64,000 nucleotides of DNA from Rhodobium gokarnense (GTDB lineage: Bacteria > Pseudomonadota > Alphaproteobacteria > Rhizobiales > Rhodobiaceae), in NCBI RefSeq assembly GCF_025961475.1, contig NZ_JAOQNS010000002.1:496001-560000 (forward strand). The letters run 5' to 3'. Both the position numbers and the translations under genes were made by a program. Within the stretch, counting starts at the first letter, position 1. The number at the start of each line of letters is the position of its first letter. Shown one piece after another: positions 16,640-25,570 of this stretch. The notes under the pieces are model-generated. The model worked only from the letters and a program-made list of their open reading frames with translations, had not been told where the DNA came from and ran no database searches.

Positions 16640-16662
16640 TGTCATAACCTCACCTTATGACA
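16640..16662. promoter_or_regulatory. LysR-type operator overlapping the regulator start codon
   Basis: TGTCATAA-CCTCACC-TTATGACA is a perfect 8-bp inverted repeat with a 7-base spacer, containing the LysR-type ATAA-N7-TTAT core. It spans the ATG (16657) of the LysR gene and lies in the promoter region shared with the divergent HAD/oxidase operon, so it suits autorepression plus control of that operon. Confidence 0.6.
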
Positions 16663-17595
16663 ACGCTTCGCCGCAGACTGCCGTCGCCCGGATCCCTCTT
16701 CGTCTTCGAAGCCGCCGCGCGCTGCGAGAATTTCACCCATGCCGCGGCCGAGCTGAACGTCACCCAGCCGGCCGTCAGCCGCGCCCTGGCGATGCTCGAG
16801 GCGCATATCGGTGCCCAGCTCTTCCAGCGCGGCAAGCCGGGCGTGCGGCTGACGGAAGACGGAAAACTCCTGAAAACCGCCGTCTCGATGGCATTTGCCC
16901 AGGTCGAAAGCGCTCTGCACGAGATCGAGGAGCGCCGCACCGGCAAGTCGCAGGTGACGATTTCGGTCTCCACCGCCTTCACCAATCACTGGCTGATGCC
17001 CCGGATCACGCGCTTCCAGACGGCGTTTCCCGATGTCGACCTGCGCTTCCAGCTCATCCCCGGACCGGTGACCGGCGGCCTCGGCGACGTCGATCTCGCC
17101 ATGCGCTACGGCGCCCCCGGCGAGACGCCGGGCCGCTTCGTCATGCAGGAGGCTTATGTCCCCGTCTGCGCGCCGAGCTATTTGCAGACGATGCGCGGCG
17201 GCAGCGCCGCGCTTATCCTACTGGAGGGCGACGCCCCCGACCGGCTCACCTCAGTGGAGACGGGATCGCGCGCGGCGCCCCAGGCACGTCTCACCTTTTC
17301 CGACTATTCCGTCGTCGTGCAGGCCGCCCTCGTCGGCCAGGGCGTCGCCGCCGGATGGCTCAACATCGTCTCGCACTGGATGGGCGAGGGGCGGTTGGTG
17401 CCGGCAAGCCGGACGCTGACGGTGCCGGGCCGCGAATGCCGCCTGCAGATCCGCGAGGAAGGCCCGCGGTCCGAGGTCGTTTCCGCGGTCGCCGACTGGC
17501 TGCTGGAAGAGATGCATTCTGACCTTGCGGCGATCGACACCAACCATCCCGAACTCGGCCTCGGCGCGATCCTGAGGCCCGGAGAGGCGCCATGA
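16657..17595 (+). CDS. LysR-family regulator, GcvA-type
   Basis: A 312-residue regulator with an N-terminal winged helix-turn-helix (NFTHAAAELNVTQPAVSRAL, residues about 25-44, then MLEAHIGAQLFQRG) and a periplasmic-binding-type effector domain (QVTISVSTAFTNHWLMPRI). The GcvA-type layout is common in regulators of amino-acid and amine genes. It is divergent from the HAD/FAD-oxidase operon and probably controls it through the inverted repeat over its own start. No Shine-Dalgarno precedes the ATG. Its last codons overlap the next LysR start (ATGA). Confidence 0.88.
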   Translation: MTTLRRRLPSPGSLFVFEAAARCENFTHAAAELNVTQPAVSRALAMLEAHIGAQLFQRGKPGVRLTEDGKLLKTAVSMAFAQVESALHEIEERRTGKSQVTISVSTAFTNHWLMPRITRFQTAFPDVDLRFQLIPGPVTGGLGDVDLAMRYGAPGETPGRFVMQEAYVPVCAPSYLQTMRGGSAALILLEGDAPDRLTSVETGSRAAPQARLTFSDYSVVVQAALVGQGVAAGWLNIVSHWMGEGRLVPASRTLTVPGRECRLQIREEGPRSEVVSAVADWLLEEMHSDLAAIDTNHPELGLGAILRPGEAP

Positions 17596-18500
17596 GCGTG
17601 AATCCTGCGATCTACGAGGCCTTCCAGGTCATCATGCGCTCCGGCACGGTGTCGGGCGCGGCGGAAATCCTCGGGCGCAGCCAGCCGGCCGTCAGCCGGA
17701 TGATCGACAAGCTGGAGGAAAACCTCGGCGTCAAGCTGTTCGAGCGCCGCCGCGGCCGGGTGGTGCCGACCCATGCTGCCCACCTGCTGCTCGACGAGGT
17801 CGAGAAGCTGTTCGTGTCGCTGTCCTCGCTCGACAATTTCGGCCGTCGCCTGGAAGAGGGCCTGGAACAGGGCGTCGGCATCGCCTGCCTGCCGGCGCTC
17901 GGCCTGGAATTCATGCCCGAGGTCATCGCCCGCTTCTGCCGCGAGCGGCCGCAGGCCCGCGTCGCCCTCAATGTGCGCATGTCCGTCAGCGTGGAGAAAT
18001 GGGTGGCGACCCAGCAGGTCGACTTCGGTCTTGCCGAGACGCCGTTCCTCCTGTCCGGGTTCCAGACGCGGATTTTCGCCGACACGGTCTATGTGGCGGC
18101 AATCCCCGCCGACCATCCGCTGGCCGGCGAAGAGGTGCTGCGGCCCGAGCACCTGCGGGACCACAGGCTGGTCGGCTGGGCGGTGACGGTGTCGGCGCGG
18201 CGGACCTTCGACGACATCATGCAAGGGGCGGGCATCGCCCCGCGCCAGGTCATCGAGAGCACCATGTCGGCGCCGATCTGCAACATGGTCAAGCGCGGGC
18301 TGGGCGTTGCCATCGTCGACCCGTTCACGGCCTGGGCCCAGCGCGATCCCGGCATCGTCTACCGCCCGTTCCGGCCGCACCTTCCCTGCCGCATCGCGCT
18401 GCTGCAGCCGGAGCAGCGGGGGCCCAGTGCACTGGCCAACGAACTGATCGGCCAGGCCGAAATCCTGCGCGACGAGGTGCTCGCCACCGTCCTCGAATAA
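17592..18500 (+). CDS. LysR-family regulator, OccR/NocR-like
   Basis: A 302-residue LysR regulator: HTH VSGAAEILGRSQPAVSRMID (about 20-39), then LEENLGVKLFERRRGRVVPT, and an effector domain (GVGIACLPALGLEFMPEVIA). The N-terminal region resembles the opine regulators OccR and NocR. The start overlaps the preceding LysR stop by four bases, an uncommon direct coupling of two LysR genes. It precedes the GlpD-like oxidoreductase and amino-acid ABC genes and probably activates them. Confidence 0.88.
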   Translation: MSVNPAIYEAFQVIMRSGTVSGAAEILGRSQPAVSRMIDKLEENLGVKLFERRRGRVVPTHAAHLLLDEVEKLFVSLSSLDNFGRRLEEGLEQGVGIACLPALGLEFMPEVIARFCRERPQARVALNVRMSVSVEKWVATQQVDFGLAETPFLLSGFQTRIFADTVYVAAIPADHPLAGEEVLRPEHLRDHRLVGWAVTVSARRTFDDIMQGAGIAPRQVIESTMSAPICNMVKRGLGVAIVDPFTAWAQRDPGIVYRPFRPHLPCRIALLQPEQRGPSALANELIGQAEILRDEVLATVLE

Positions 18501-18537
18501 TCGATAATTGCCGATCCCTTCATTATGCGTCATTTGC

Positions 18538-18553
18538 ATACTGAAAGGAGTAT
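18538..18553. promoter_or_regulatory. candidate LysR binding site (ATAC-N8-GTAT)
   Basis: ATACTGAAAGGAGTAT has 5-bp inverted ends in a locally AT-rich gap between the LysR and GlpD-like genes. LysR sites are often ATAC-N7-GTAT, so the spacer is one base long. The centre also contains AAAGGAG, which could be a ribosome site, so the reading is uncertain. Confidence 0.3.
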
Positions 18554-18595
18554 TTTGCATTTTGAATCCAGTTGGCGGCCGTTTTTCATATTCCA

Positions 18596-20164
18596 ATGAA
18601 ACAGGCCACCCATCGTGCTGACGAACAGGAGACCTATGACGTCGTCGTGATCGGCGGCGGCGTCAACGGCACTGCGGCGTTGCGCGAATTGGCGAGAGCC
18701 GGCTACCGCACGTTGCTGGCCGAGATCGACGACTTCGCCTCCGGCGCCAGCGGCCGATCCTCGCGGATGCTGCATTGCGGCCTGCGCTATTTCGAGACCG
18801 AGCATCCGGTCTGGGACGCCGTCCGCCATCCCTTGCGCTTTGCCCGCGCCGCCGACATGGCCCGCCAGGCGATGCTGGCGCGCACGGAACTCGCCGCCGA
18901 CGAGACCGTCGCGACCCGCGCCATCGAACTCTCCTTTCCGGTCTGGACCGACGGCCCCTATCCGCGCTGGCAGCTCGATCTCGGCATCCGCCTTCTGGGC
19001 CTGCTAGGCCCGAGCGATCCGCCCCTCGACCGGCGTGTGCGCAACGCCGAGGAGGCCCGGCATCATCCGATCGGCAAGCACCTGCGCGACCAGGACTCCC
19101 TGCGCGGCATGGTCAGCGTCCGCGAATACCTGTTCGGTGCGCCGGAGCGGCTGTGCGTCGACAACGCCGTCGACGCCGAGGCCCACGGCGCCGACATCTG
19201 CCTGCAGACCCGGGCCGAAATCCGCGAACGCGATGCCGTAAGCCTGTGGCGCGTTGCCCTGGAAGACGTGGCGACCGGCGAATTCCGCGAAGTGCGGGCG
19301 CGCACCGTCCTCAACATGGCCGGTACCTGGGCCGACGACGTCGGCAGCTTCGGCAAGCGGCTGGTGCGCGGCACCAAGGGCGCCCATATCATCATCCGCC
19401 TGCCGGCCGGCTACGCCAACCGGGGCATCGCGACCCTGCACCGGCGCGGCTACCCGTTCTACGGCCTGCCGCTCGGCGCCGACCGCTACTATTTCGGCCC
19501 GACCGAGACCCTGTTCAACGGCGATGCCCACGACATCCGGGTCGACGCGGAGGACCTTGAGTTCCTCATCGGCGAGACCAACCACCTGCTTCCCGGCTTG
19601 AATCTCAAGCGCAGCGACATCGAGCAGTGCTGGGCCGGCGTGCGCCCGCTGACCCACGACCCCGACCGCCCGATGGGCGCACGGGAGCGCACGGTGCACG
19701 ATCTCGGCGACAACGAATTCGACAACGTTCTGGCGATGACCGCGGGGCCGGTCATGAGCCATCGCAGCGCCGGCCGCGAAATGCTGGCCAGAGTGCGCGC
19801 GAAAATCGGGAGTCCCCAGCGTGCCGCCGTTCGCACCCCGCAGGAACCTGGAGAAAACCAGGCCGATGCGGAGGTGCGGGCGGTGACGAACGAACACGCG
19901 CACGACCTGCACGGCGTCCTGGTGCAGCGCACCGGCGCCGTCTGGGAAGGGCTCGTCGGTCCGGAGCGGGTCGCCCGCACGGCCGACAAGCTTGCGCCCT
20001 TGTTCGGTTGGGACGCTGAGCGTACACAACGTGAAGTTACTGCCTTTCTCGCCCGACAGGAGCGGGAATTCGGCCCTCCGGACGGGGTCGACACCAAACG
20101 CCAAACGCCGGACCAGATCGATAACGACAATACCGGCCAACACCACCAGAGGAGTTCGACATGA
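18596..20164 (+). CDS. GlpD-like FAD-dependent oxidoreductase
   Basis: The product of about 522 residues starts with a flavin dinucleotide fold (YDVVVIGGGVNGTAALREL) and resembles aerobic glycerol-3-phosphate dehydrogenase through most of its length (FASGASGRSSRMLHCGLRYF, GLPLGADRYYFGPTET, NHLLPGLNL). It lies in an amino-acid ABC transporter operon rather than with glycerol genes, so the substrate may be another alpha-hydroxy or amino compound. The start is uncertain: ATG 18596 is used and TTG 18572 is in frame. Its stop overlaps the ABC binding-protein start (ATGATGA). Confidence 0.75.
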   Translation: MKQATHRADEQETYDVVVIGGGVNGTAALRELARAGYRTLLAEIDDFASGASGRSSRMLHCGLRYFETEHPVWDAVRHPLRFARAADMARQAMLARTELAADETVATRAIELSFPVWTDGPYPRWQLDLGIRLLGLLGPSDPPLDRRVRNAEEARHHPIGKHLRDQDSLRGMVSVREYLFGAPERLCVDNAVDAEAHGADICLQTRAEIRERDAVSLWRVALEDVATGEFREVRARTVLNMAGTWADDVGSFGKRLVRGTKGAHIIIRLPAGYANRGIATLHRRGYPFYGLPLGADRYYFGPTETLFNGDAHDIRVDAEDLEFLIGETNHLLPGLNLKRSDIEQCWAGVRPLTHDPDRPMGARERTVHDLGDNEFDNVLAMTAGPVMSHRSAGREMLARVRAKIGSPQRAAVRTPQEPGENQADAEVRAVTNEHAHDLHGVLVQRTGAVWEGLVGPERVARTADKLAPLFGWDAERTQREVTAFLARQEREFGPPDGVDTKRQTPDQIDNDNTGQHHQRSST

Positions 20165-21003
20165 TGAGACTGAAGACAATCGTCGGCGCGCTTGCCATTG
20201 CGGCCGCGACCGTCGGCACCAGTGCCGCCCAGGACGTTCAGAACGACCGCTTCAAGGAAGTGCTCGATCGCGGCGTCCTGCGCGTCGGTGTCCAGGGTGC
20301 GTTCCGGCCGTGGGCCTTCCGTGCCCCGGACGGCACCCTGCAGGGCATCGAGGTGGACCTCGCCAAGACCGTCGCCGACCGCATGGGCGTGAAGCTCGAG
20401 CCGGTCGTCATCACCTCGGCCAACCGCATGGAGTTCCTCAAGCAGGGCAAGGTCGACCTTCTGATCGGCGCCATGTCCGACCGCCCCGACCGCCGCAAGG
20501 TCGTCGGCATCATCGAGCCGGCCTACTGGACCTCGGGCCCGACCCTGATGGCCAAGGCAGGCGTCATCAAGTCCTGGGACGACATCAAGGGCAAGCCGGT
20601 CTGCGGCAAGCAGGGCGTCTTCTACAACAAGATCGCCGAGACCGAATTCGGCGCCAACGTCATCGCCTTCGGCGGCAACACCGAGGCCAAGCAGGCGCTG
20701 CGCTCCGGCAAGTGCATCGCGTGGGTCTATGACGACACCTCGATCGCCGCCGACATCGCCAGCGGCGAGTGGGAAGGCTTCGAGATGCCGGTCGATACCG
20801 TGTTCTCCAACCCGTGGGGCGCCGCCGTTCCGCTGGAAGAGCAGAGCGGCATCTGGGGCGCCTTCATGGCCGGCATGGCCTACAACTGGCACAAGGACGG
20901 CACGCTGATCGAGCTGGAGAAGAAGTGGGGCGTCAAGCCGTCGCCCTGGCTCGCCAAGATGCACGAGCAGCTCACCTACGATAACAGCTATCTCAACAAC
21001 TGA
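20161..21003 (+). CDS. amino-acid-type ABC transporter substrate-binding protein
   Basis: A 280-residue periplasmic binding protein of solute-binding family 3, with a signal peptide (LKTIVGALAIAAATVGTSAA). Family marks: VLDRGVLRVGVQGAFRPWAF, GIEVDLAKTVADRMG, ITSANRMEFLKQGKVDLLIG. It captures a polar amino acid or amine for the two permeases downstream. It starts within the end of the GlpD-like gene, tying the oxidoreductase to the imported solute. Confidence 0.9.
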   Translation: MMRLKTIVGALAIAAATVGTSAAQDVQNDRFKEVLDRGVLRVGVQGAFRPWAFRAPDGTLQGIEVDLAKTVADRMGVKLEPVVITSANRMEFLKQGKVDLLIGAMSDRPDRRKVVGIIEPAYWTSGPTLMAKAGVIKSWDDIKGKPVCGKQGVFYNKIAETEFGANVIAFGGNTEAKQALRSGKCIAWVYDDTSIAADIASGEWEGFEMPVDTVFSNPWGAAVPLEEQSGIWGAFMAGMAYNWHKDGTLIELEKKWGVKPSPWLAKMHEQLTYDNSYLNN

Positions 21004-21041
21004 CGGTTGCCGGGGTACTCTGGCATTCCGACAATTGAACG

Positions 21042-21081
21042 GGGCGGCGCGCCGGCGCGAAAATCGCCGGACACGCCGCCC
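21042..21081 (+). terminator. intercistronic stem-loop after the binding-protein gene
   Basis: GGGCGGCG at 21042-21049 pairs with CGCCGCCC at 21074-21081, and an inner CGCCGGCG/CGCCGG helix extends it. There is no T-run. Such hairpins after a binding-protein gene usually protect its mRNA and reduce read-through, giving more binding protein than permease. Confidence 0.55.
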
Positions 21082-21110
21082 GTGGTAGTGGTATGTAGCA
21101 GGTTTGTGCC

Positions 21111-21857
21111 GTGCTCGATCTCTTTGCGCCTTTCTTCCAGCGCCTTTACGAAACGACGGGCATCAACTTCACCCCGTTCTACGACCCCTATGACTGGGGG
21201 CGGCTGCTTGAAGGCATGTGGGTGTCCGTCCAGCTGATCCTTGCGGTCATCGCCGTCTCGATGGTGATCGGGGTCGTTGGCGCCGGCGCCCAGACCTCGA
21301 AGCTGCGGATCGTGCGGTTCCTCGTCGCCGCCTATATCGAGATCTTCCGCAACACGCCGCCGATCGTGCAGCTCCTGTTCTTCTATTTCGGGCTCGGCGC
21401 GATCACGCCCCAGGTCGACATGGGCGGCTGGTATGAACCGGTGATCGGCTCCTTCGGCTGGGCGGTCATCGCGCTCGGCATCTTCGGCGGCAGCTACAAT
21501 GTGGAGATCTTCCGCGCCGGCGTCGATGCGGTGCCGGAGACCACCAAGGAGGCGGCCGACGCGCTCGGCTTTTCCGACTTCAAGATCTTCGCCTACATCA
21601 CCCTGCCGCTGGCCTTCCGGTTCAGCCTACCGGCGCTCACCAACAACGTCATCAGCCTCGCCAAGACCTCCTCGCTCGCCTACGTCATCGCGGTCCCGGA
21701 GATCACCTACACGCTCAGCAACATCTGGTCGGACAGCGTCAACGTGCCGGAAATGATGATCCTTCTGTTCCTCTACTACATCGTTCTGGTGGCGATCATC
21801 GCCTGGGTGATGGGCTGGCTGGAACGCAAGCTCGCGCTGCCGGGATACGGCCAATGA
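21111..21857 (+). CDS. amino-acid ABC transporter permease 1
   Basis: A 248-residue inner-membrane permease of the HisM/HisQ type with a GTG start. The cytoplasmic loop motif is [20 protein letters not shown], the EAA motif that docks the ATPase. Helices include [20 protein letters not shown]. It ends four bases into the next permease gene (ATGA overlap), so the two permeases are probably made as a pair. Confidence 0.9.
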   Translation: MLDLFAPFFQRLYETTGINFTPFYDPYDWGRLLEGMWVSVQLILAVIAVSMVIGVVGAGAQTSKLRIVRFLVAAYIEIFRNTPPIVQLLFFYFGLGAITPQVDMGGWYEPVIGSFGWAVIALGIFGGSYNVEIFRAGVDAVPETTKEAADALGFSDFKIFAYITLPLAFRFSLPALTNNVISLAKTSSLAYVIAVPEITYTLSNIWSDSVNVPEMMILLFLYYIVLVAIIAWVMGWLERKLALPGYGQ

Positions 21858-22660
21858 CCCGCACCATGTCCGTCACCGCGCTCACCCGCATCACCTGGCG
21901 CGCACCGGCCCTGACCGCGGTGCTGTGCCTCGCCTCGCTCACTGTCGCCGCGCAAGGCACCGACGGCACCCGGGTCTCGGCGCTGTCCACCCTCATCGTC
22001 TGGATCCCCTTCATCCTGAAAGGGTTCCTGCTCAACCTCATCATGAGCATCCTGGCGATGGCGATCGCGACCGTCGCCGGCGTCATCCTCGGCTTCATGC
22101 AGATCAGCCCGAGCGTTGTCCTGCGCGTGCCCGCCAAGCTCTTCACCCAGCTCTTCCGCAACTCGCCCTGGCTGGTCATCCTGTTCGCCATCATGCTGCT
22201 GCTGCCGTTCCAGGTGACGCTGCCCGGCGGCGACAAGATCCTCATTCCCGACTGGGTCAAGGCGACCATCGGCTTTGCCCTTCCGGTCATGGCCAACGTC
22301 GCGGAGATCCTGCGCGGTGCCGTGCTGTCGATCCCGTCCGGCCAGTGGGAGAGCGCGGAAAGCCTTGCCTTCACCCGGCACCAGACCCTGCGCTACATCA
22401 TCCTGCCCCAGTGCATCCGCCGCATGCTGCCGCCCTGGATGAACTGGTACGCGCTGTTGATGCTGATGACGCCGATGGCCGCGATCCTCGGCGTCAACGA
22501 GGCGCTGGGCAACACCCAGGCCGCCATGGAGGCCGCCGGCTCCCACCCGGAATTCCTCATCCCCTTCTACCTGTTCCTGATGACGATCTTCTTCGTCTTC
22601 ATCTACCCCATCTCGATCTACACCCGCCGGCTCGAACGCCGCTTTGCGGCCGGGTCGTGA
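21854..22660 (+). CDS. amino-acid ABC transporter permease 2
   Basis: A 268-residue permease. The EAA-like loop reads [20 protein letters not shown], and several hydrophobic helices are visible ([20 protein letters not shown]). It overlaps the upstream permease and nearly abuts the ATPase gene. Together with the first permease it forms the translocation channel. Confidence 0.9.
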   Translation: MTRTMSVTALTRITWRAPALTAVLCLASLTVAAQGTDGTRVSALSTLIVWIPFILKGFLLNLIMSILAMAIATVAGVILGFMQISPSVVLRVPAKLFTQLFRNSPWLVILFAIMLLLPFQVTLPGGDKILIPDWVKATIGFALPVMANVAEILRGAVLSIPSGQWESAESLAFTRHQTLRYIILPQCIRRMLPPWMNWYALLMLMTPMAAILGVNEALGNTQAAMEAAGSHPEFLIPFYLFLMTIFFVFIYPISIYTRRLERRFAAGS

Positions 22661-22677
22661 CAAGAGTGAGCTCCAGC

Positions 22678-23436
22678 ATGCAAGCCGCACCGAACTGGAC
22701 CCCGGACCAGCCCATCGTGGCGCTCCGGGACGTGCACAAATCCTTCGGCTCCTTCGAGGTGCTGAAGGGCATCGACCTTGAGGTGATGAAGGGCGAGGTC
22801 ATCTGCATCATCGGCCCGTCGGGATCGGGCAAGTCGACGCTCGTCAGGACCATCAACGGCCTGACCCCGGTGACCAGCGGCTCGGTCACCGTCGAGGGCC
22901 AGGAGGTGCACGACGAAAAGCTCGACAAGCTGGCGCTGAGGCGCAAGGTCGGCATCGTCTTCCAGCAGTACAATCTGTTCCCCCACCGCACCGTCCTCGA
23001 CAACATCATGATGGCGCCGCTCCTGGTGCTGCGCGAGAAGAAGGCCGAGGTCGAGGAGCGCGCCCGGGCGCTGCTCGCCAAGGTCAAGCTCGTCGACAAG
23101 GAAGACGCCTATCCGGCCGAGCTTTCAGGCGGCCAGCAGCAGCGCGTGGCGATCGCCCGGAGCCTCTGCATGCGGCCCGACGTCATGCTGTTCGACGAGG
23201 TCACCGCCGCGCTCGACCCGGAAACGGTCAAGGAAGTGCTGGTCACCATCAAGGAACTGGCGTCCGACGGCATGACCTGCGTCCTCGTCACCCACGAGAT
23301 GGGCTTTGCCCGCGAGATCTCCGACCGCGTCTATTTCACCGACCACGGCAGGATCGTGGAAAGCGGCCCGCCGGAAATGATTTTCGAATCCCCACAGGAC
23401 CCCCGCACGCGCGAGTTCCTCTCCAAGGTTCTCTGA
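22678..23436 (+). CDS. amino-acid ABC transporter ATPase
   Basis: A 252-residue ATPase of the GlnQ/HisP type: Walker [11 protein letters not shown]-loop [12 protein letters not shown], signature LSGGQQQR, Walker [15 protein letters not shown], switch His in VTHEMGFA. It powers the two permeases. In-frame GTG codons at 22657 and 22666 could extend it; ATG 22678 is used because the conserved region starts soon after. Confidence 0.9.
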   Translation: MQAAPNWTPDQPIVALRDVHKSFGSFEVLKGIDLEVMKGEVICIIGPSGSGKSTLVRTINGLTPVTSGSVTVEGQEVHDEKLDKLALRRKVGIVFQQYNLFPHRTVLDNIMMAPLLVLREKKAEVEERARALLAKVKLVDKEDAYPAELSGGQQQRVAIARSLCMRPDVMLFDEVTAALDPETVKEVLVTIKELASDGMTCVLVTHEMGFAREISDRVYFTDHGRIVESGPPEMIFESPQDPRTREFLSKVL

Positions 23437-23507
23437 CGCGCGCCCACAAAAAAACGATTCCGGACGGGGCAACGCCCGAATTCCGTCCGCCTCCAGGAGA
23501 CCATGCA

Positions 23508-25541
23508 ATGAACGACCAGAGCCTTGTGCGAAGCCGGGACCCCTTGCTGCAGCCGCTGGCCATCAAGAAGCTGACGCTGCGCAACCGCATCATGAGCACG
23601 TCCCATGCCTGCGGCCTCGACAAGGACAACTTCCCCCAGGAGGCCTACCAGGCCTATCACGAGGAAAAGGCCAAGGGCGGCATAGCTCTCTCCATGTTCG
23701 GCGGCTCGTCCAATGTGGATATCGACAGCCCGGACATCTTCCGCCAGCTCAATGTCGGCACCGATGCCATCATCCCGCACCTGCAGCGCTTCTCCGAGCG
23801 CATGCACGCTGAAGGCGCGGCGCTGATGTGCCAGATCACCCATCTCGGCCGCCGCGGCGACCCCTATGCCCAGGACTGGCTGCCGGCCATCGCCCCCTCG
23901 CCGATCCGCGAGACCCTGCACCGGGCGATCCCGCGCGAGATGGACGAGGACGACATCGCGCGCATCGTGAAGGCCTACGGCCAAGCCGCAAGGCGCTGCG
24001 AGGAGGGCGGCCTCGACGGCATCGAAACGCTTTCGGGTGGCCACATCATCGGCCAGTTCCTGTCGACGAAGACCAACCACCGTACCGACCGCTTTGGCGG
24101 CTCGCTGGAGAACCGCATCCGCTTTGCGCTGATGGTGCATGAGGAGATTCGGCGCAATGTCAGCGATGACTTCATCGTCGGCATGCGCTTCGTGGTCGAC
24201 GAGGGCATCGACGGCGAGCTCTCGCCGGAAGACTGCATCGAAGCGGCGCGCATCCTGCAGAGCGAGGGCGCCGTCGACTTTTTCAACGCCCTTTACGGCT
24301 CGATGGACACCGCCCGCGCCCTGTCGGAGGAGACCTTCCCCGGCATGGGAACGCCGGCCGCGCCCTGGGTCGGCGCCGTCGGCCGCTTCAAGCGCGAGGT
24401 CAATCTGCCGGTGTTCCACGCCGCCAAGCTCTCCGACCTTGCCTCCGCGCGCTTTGCCGTCTCCGAGGGCCATGTGGATATGGCCGGGCTGACCCGCCCG
24501 CAGATCGCCGACCCGCACATGACGGCAAAGCTGCTGAGGGGCGAGGAGGACCGCATCCGCCCCTGCGTCGGCGCCGGCCACTGCCAGTCGCCCCACCGCC
24601 CGAAATGCCTGCACAACGCCGCCACGGGACGCGAAACGACCCTCAGCCACGACATCGCCAGGGCCGACACGCCGCGCCGCGCGGTCATCGTCGGCGCCGG
24701 CCCCGGCGGGCTGGAGGCTGCCCGCATCCTCGCCCTCCGCGGCCATGAGGTCCGCATCTTCGAGGCGGCCGCCCAGCCCGGTGGCCAGCTCCTCCTTGCC
24801 GCCAATGGCTGGCGCCGCGACATGATCGGCATCGTCGAATGGCGCCTGGCCGAACTGGACCGGCTCGGGGTGACCGTCGAGTGCAACAAGTTCGTGGAAG
24901 CCGCGGACGTGCTGGCGGAATCCCCCGATCTCGTCATCCTCGCCACCGGCGGCGTGCCGCAGACGGAGTTCGGTTCGGGCGCGCATCTGGTGCACAGCGC
25001 CTGGGACGTCGTCGGACGTCAGGTGCGGCCCCAGGGCGACGTCCTCGTCTGGGACGGTACCGGACGTCATCCGGCCCTGATGGCCGCGCACATGGCCGGA
25101 GCCGACGGCGCCAACGTGCAACTGACGACCATCGACGCGAACGTCGCCCAGGACCTCGTCTATCCGGAAATCGTCCGCTGGCAGAAGGAGTTCGCCCTCT
25201 CCGGCCTCCGCGCTGAGGGGCATTTGCGCCTGACCGAGGTGCGCCGCACCGGCAACCGGCTGGAAGCCGTGCTCCTCAACGAACTGACTCACAAGACCGA
25301 CACTCGCCTCGTCGACCAGGTGGTCGTCGACATGGGCACGATCCCGATGGACGATCTCTTCGAGGAGTTGCGCGAGCATTCGGGCAATCGCGGCATCACC
25401 GACATCCATGCCCTGAAGGAGGTGCGCCCCCAGCCGTGCGCCACCGACGGCTTCGAACTCCACCGCATCGGCGATGCCCAGGCCTCGCGCAACGTCCACG
25501 CGGCGATCTACGACGCCTTGCGCCTCTGCTCGGTGAGTTGA
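23508..25541 (+). CDS. StcD/trimethylamine-dehydrogenase-like flavin oxidoreductase
   Basis: A 677-residue enzyme with an N-terminal old-yellow-enzyme-type FMN barrel (about 10-345; GGIALSMFGGSSN, QFLSTKTNHRTDRFGGSLEN), a Cys-containing linker (Cys353, Cys359, Cys367) and a C-terminal NAD/FAD domain (AVIVGAGPGGLEAARILALR, about 394 on). This is the layout of trimethylamine dehydrogenase and 2,4-dienoyl-CoA reductase. The CVGAGHC linker, where the second cluster Cys is Ala356, resembles what I recall of N-methylproline demethylases (StcD type). It could demethylate the compound imported by the upstream ABC system. Substrate assignment is inference. Confidence 0.78.
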   Translation: MNDQSLVRSRDPLLQPLAIKKLTLRNRIMSTSHACGLDKDNFPQEAYQAYHEEKAKGGIALSMFGGSSNVDIDSPDIFRQLNVGTDAIIPHLQRFSERMHAEGAALMCQITHLGRRGDPYAQDWLPAIAPSPIRETLHRAIPREMDEDDIARIVKAYGQAARRCEEGGLDGIETLSGGHIIGQFLSTKTNHRTDRFGGSLENRIRFALMVHEEIRRNVSDDFIVGMRFVVDEGIDGELSPEDCIEAARILQSEGAVDFFNALYGSMDTARALSEETFPGMGTPAAPWVGAVGRFKREVNLPVFHAAKLSDLASARFAVSEGHVDMAGLTRPQIADPHMTAKLLRGEEDRIRPCVGAGHCQSPHRPKCLHNAATGRETTLSHDIARADTPRRAVIVGAGPGGLEAARILALRGHEVRIFEAAAQPGGQLLLAANGWRRDMIGIVEWRLAELDRLGVTVECNKFVEAADVLAESPDLVILATGGVPQTEFGSGAHLVHSAWDVVGRQVRPQGDVLVWDGTGRHPALMAAHMAGADGANVQLTTIDANVAQDLVYPEIVRWQKEFALSGLRAEGHLRLTEVRRTGNRLEAVLLNELTHKTDTRLVDQVVVDMGTIPMDDLFEELREHSGNRGITDIHALKEVRPQPCATDGFELHRIGDAQASRNVHAAIYDALRLCSVS

Positions 25542-25570
25542 TCCGGGGCGAGGGGAGGGCGGACCTTCCC

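Noticed and set aside
18544-18550. AAAGGAG as ribosome site of the GlpD-like gene
   Set aside because: No start codon in the correct frame lies at usable distance; an in-frame TGA occurs at 18563-18565. The gene most likely starts at 18596 or 18572.
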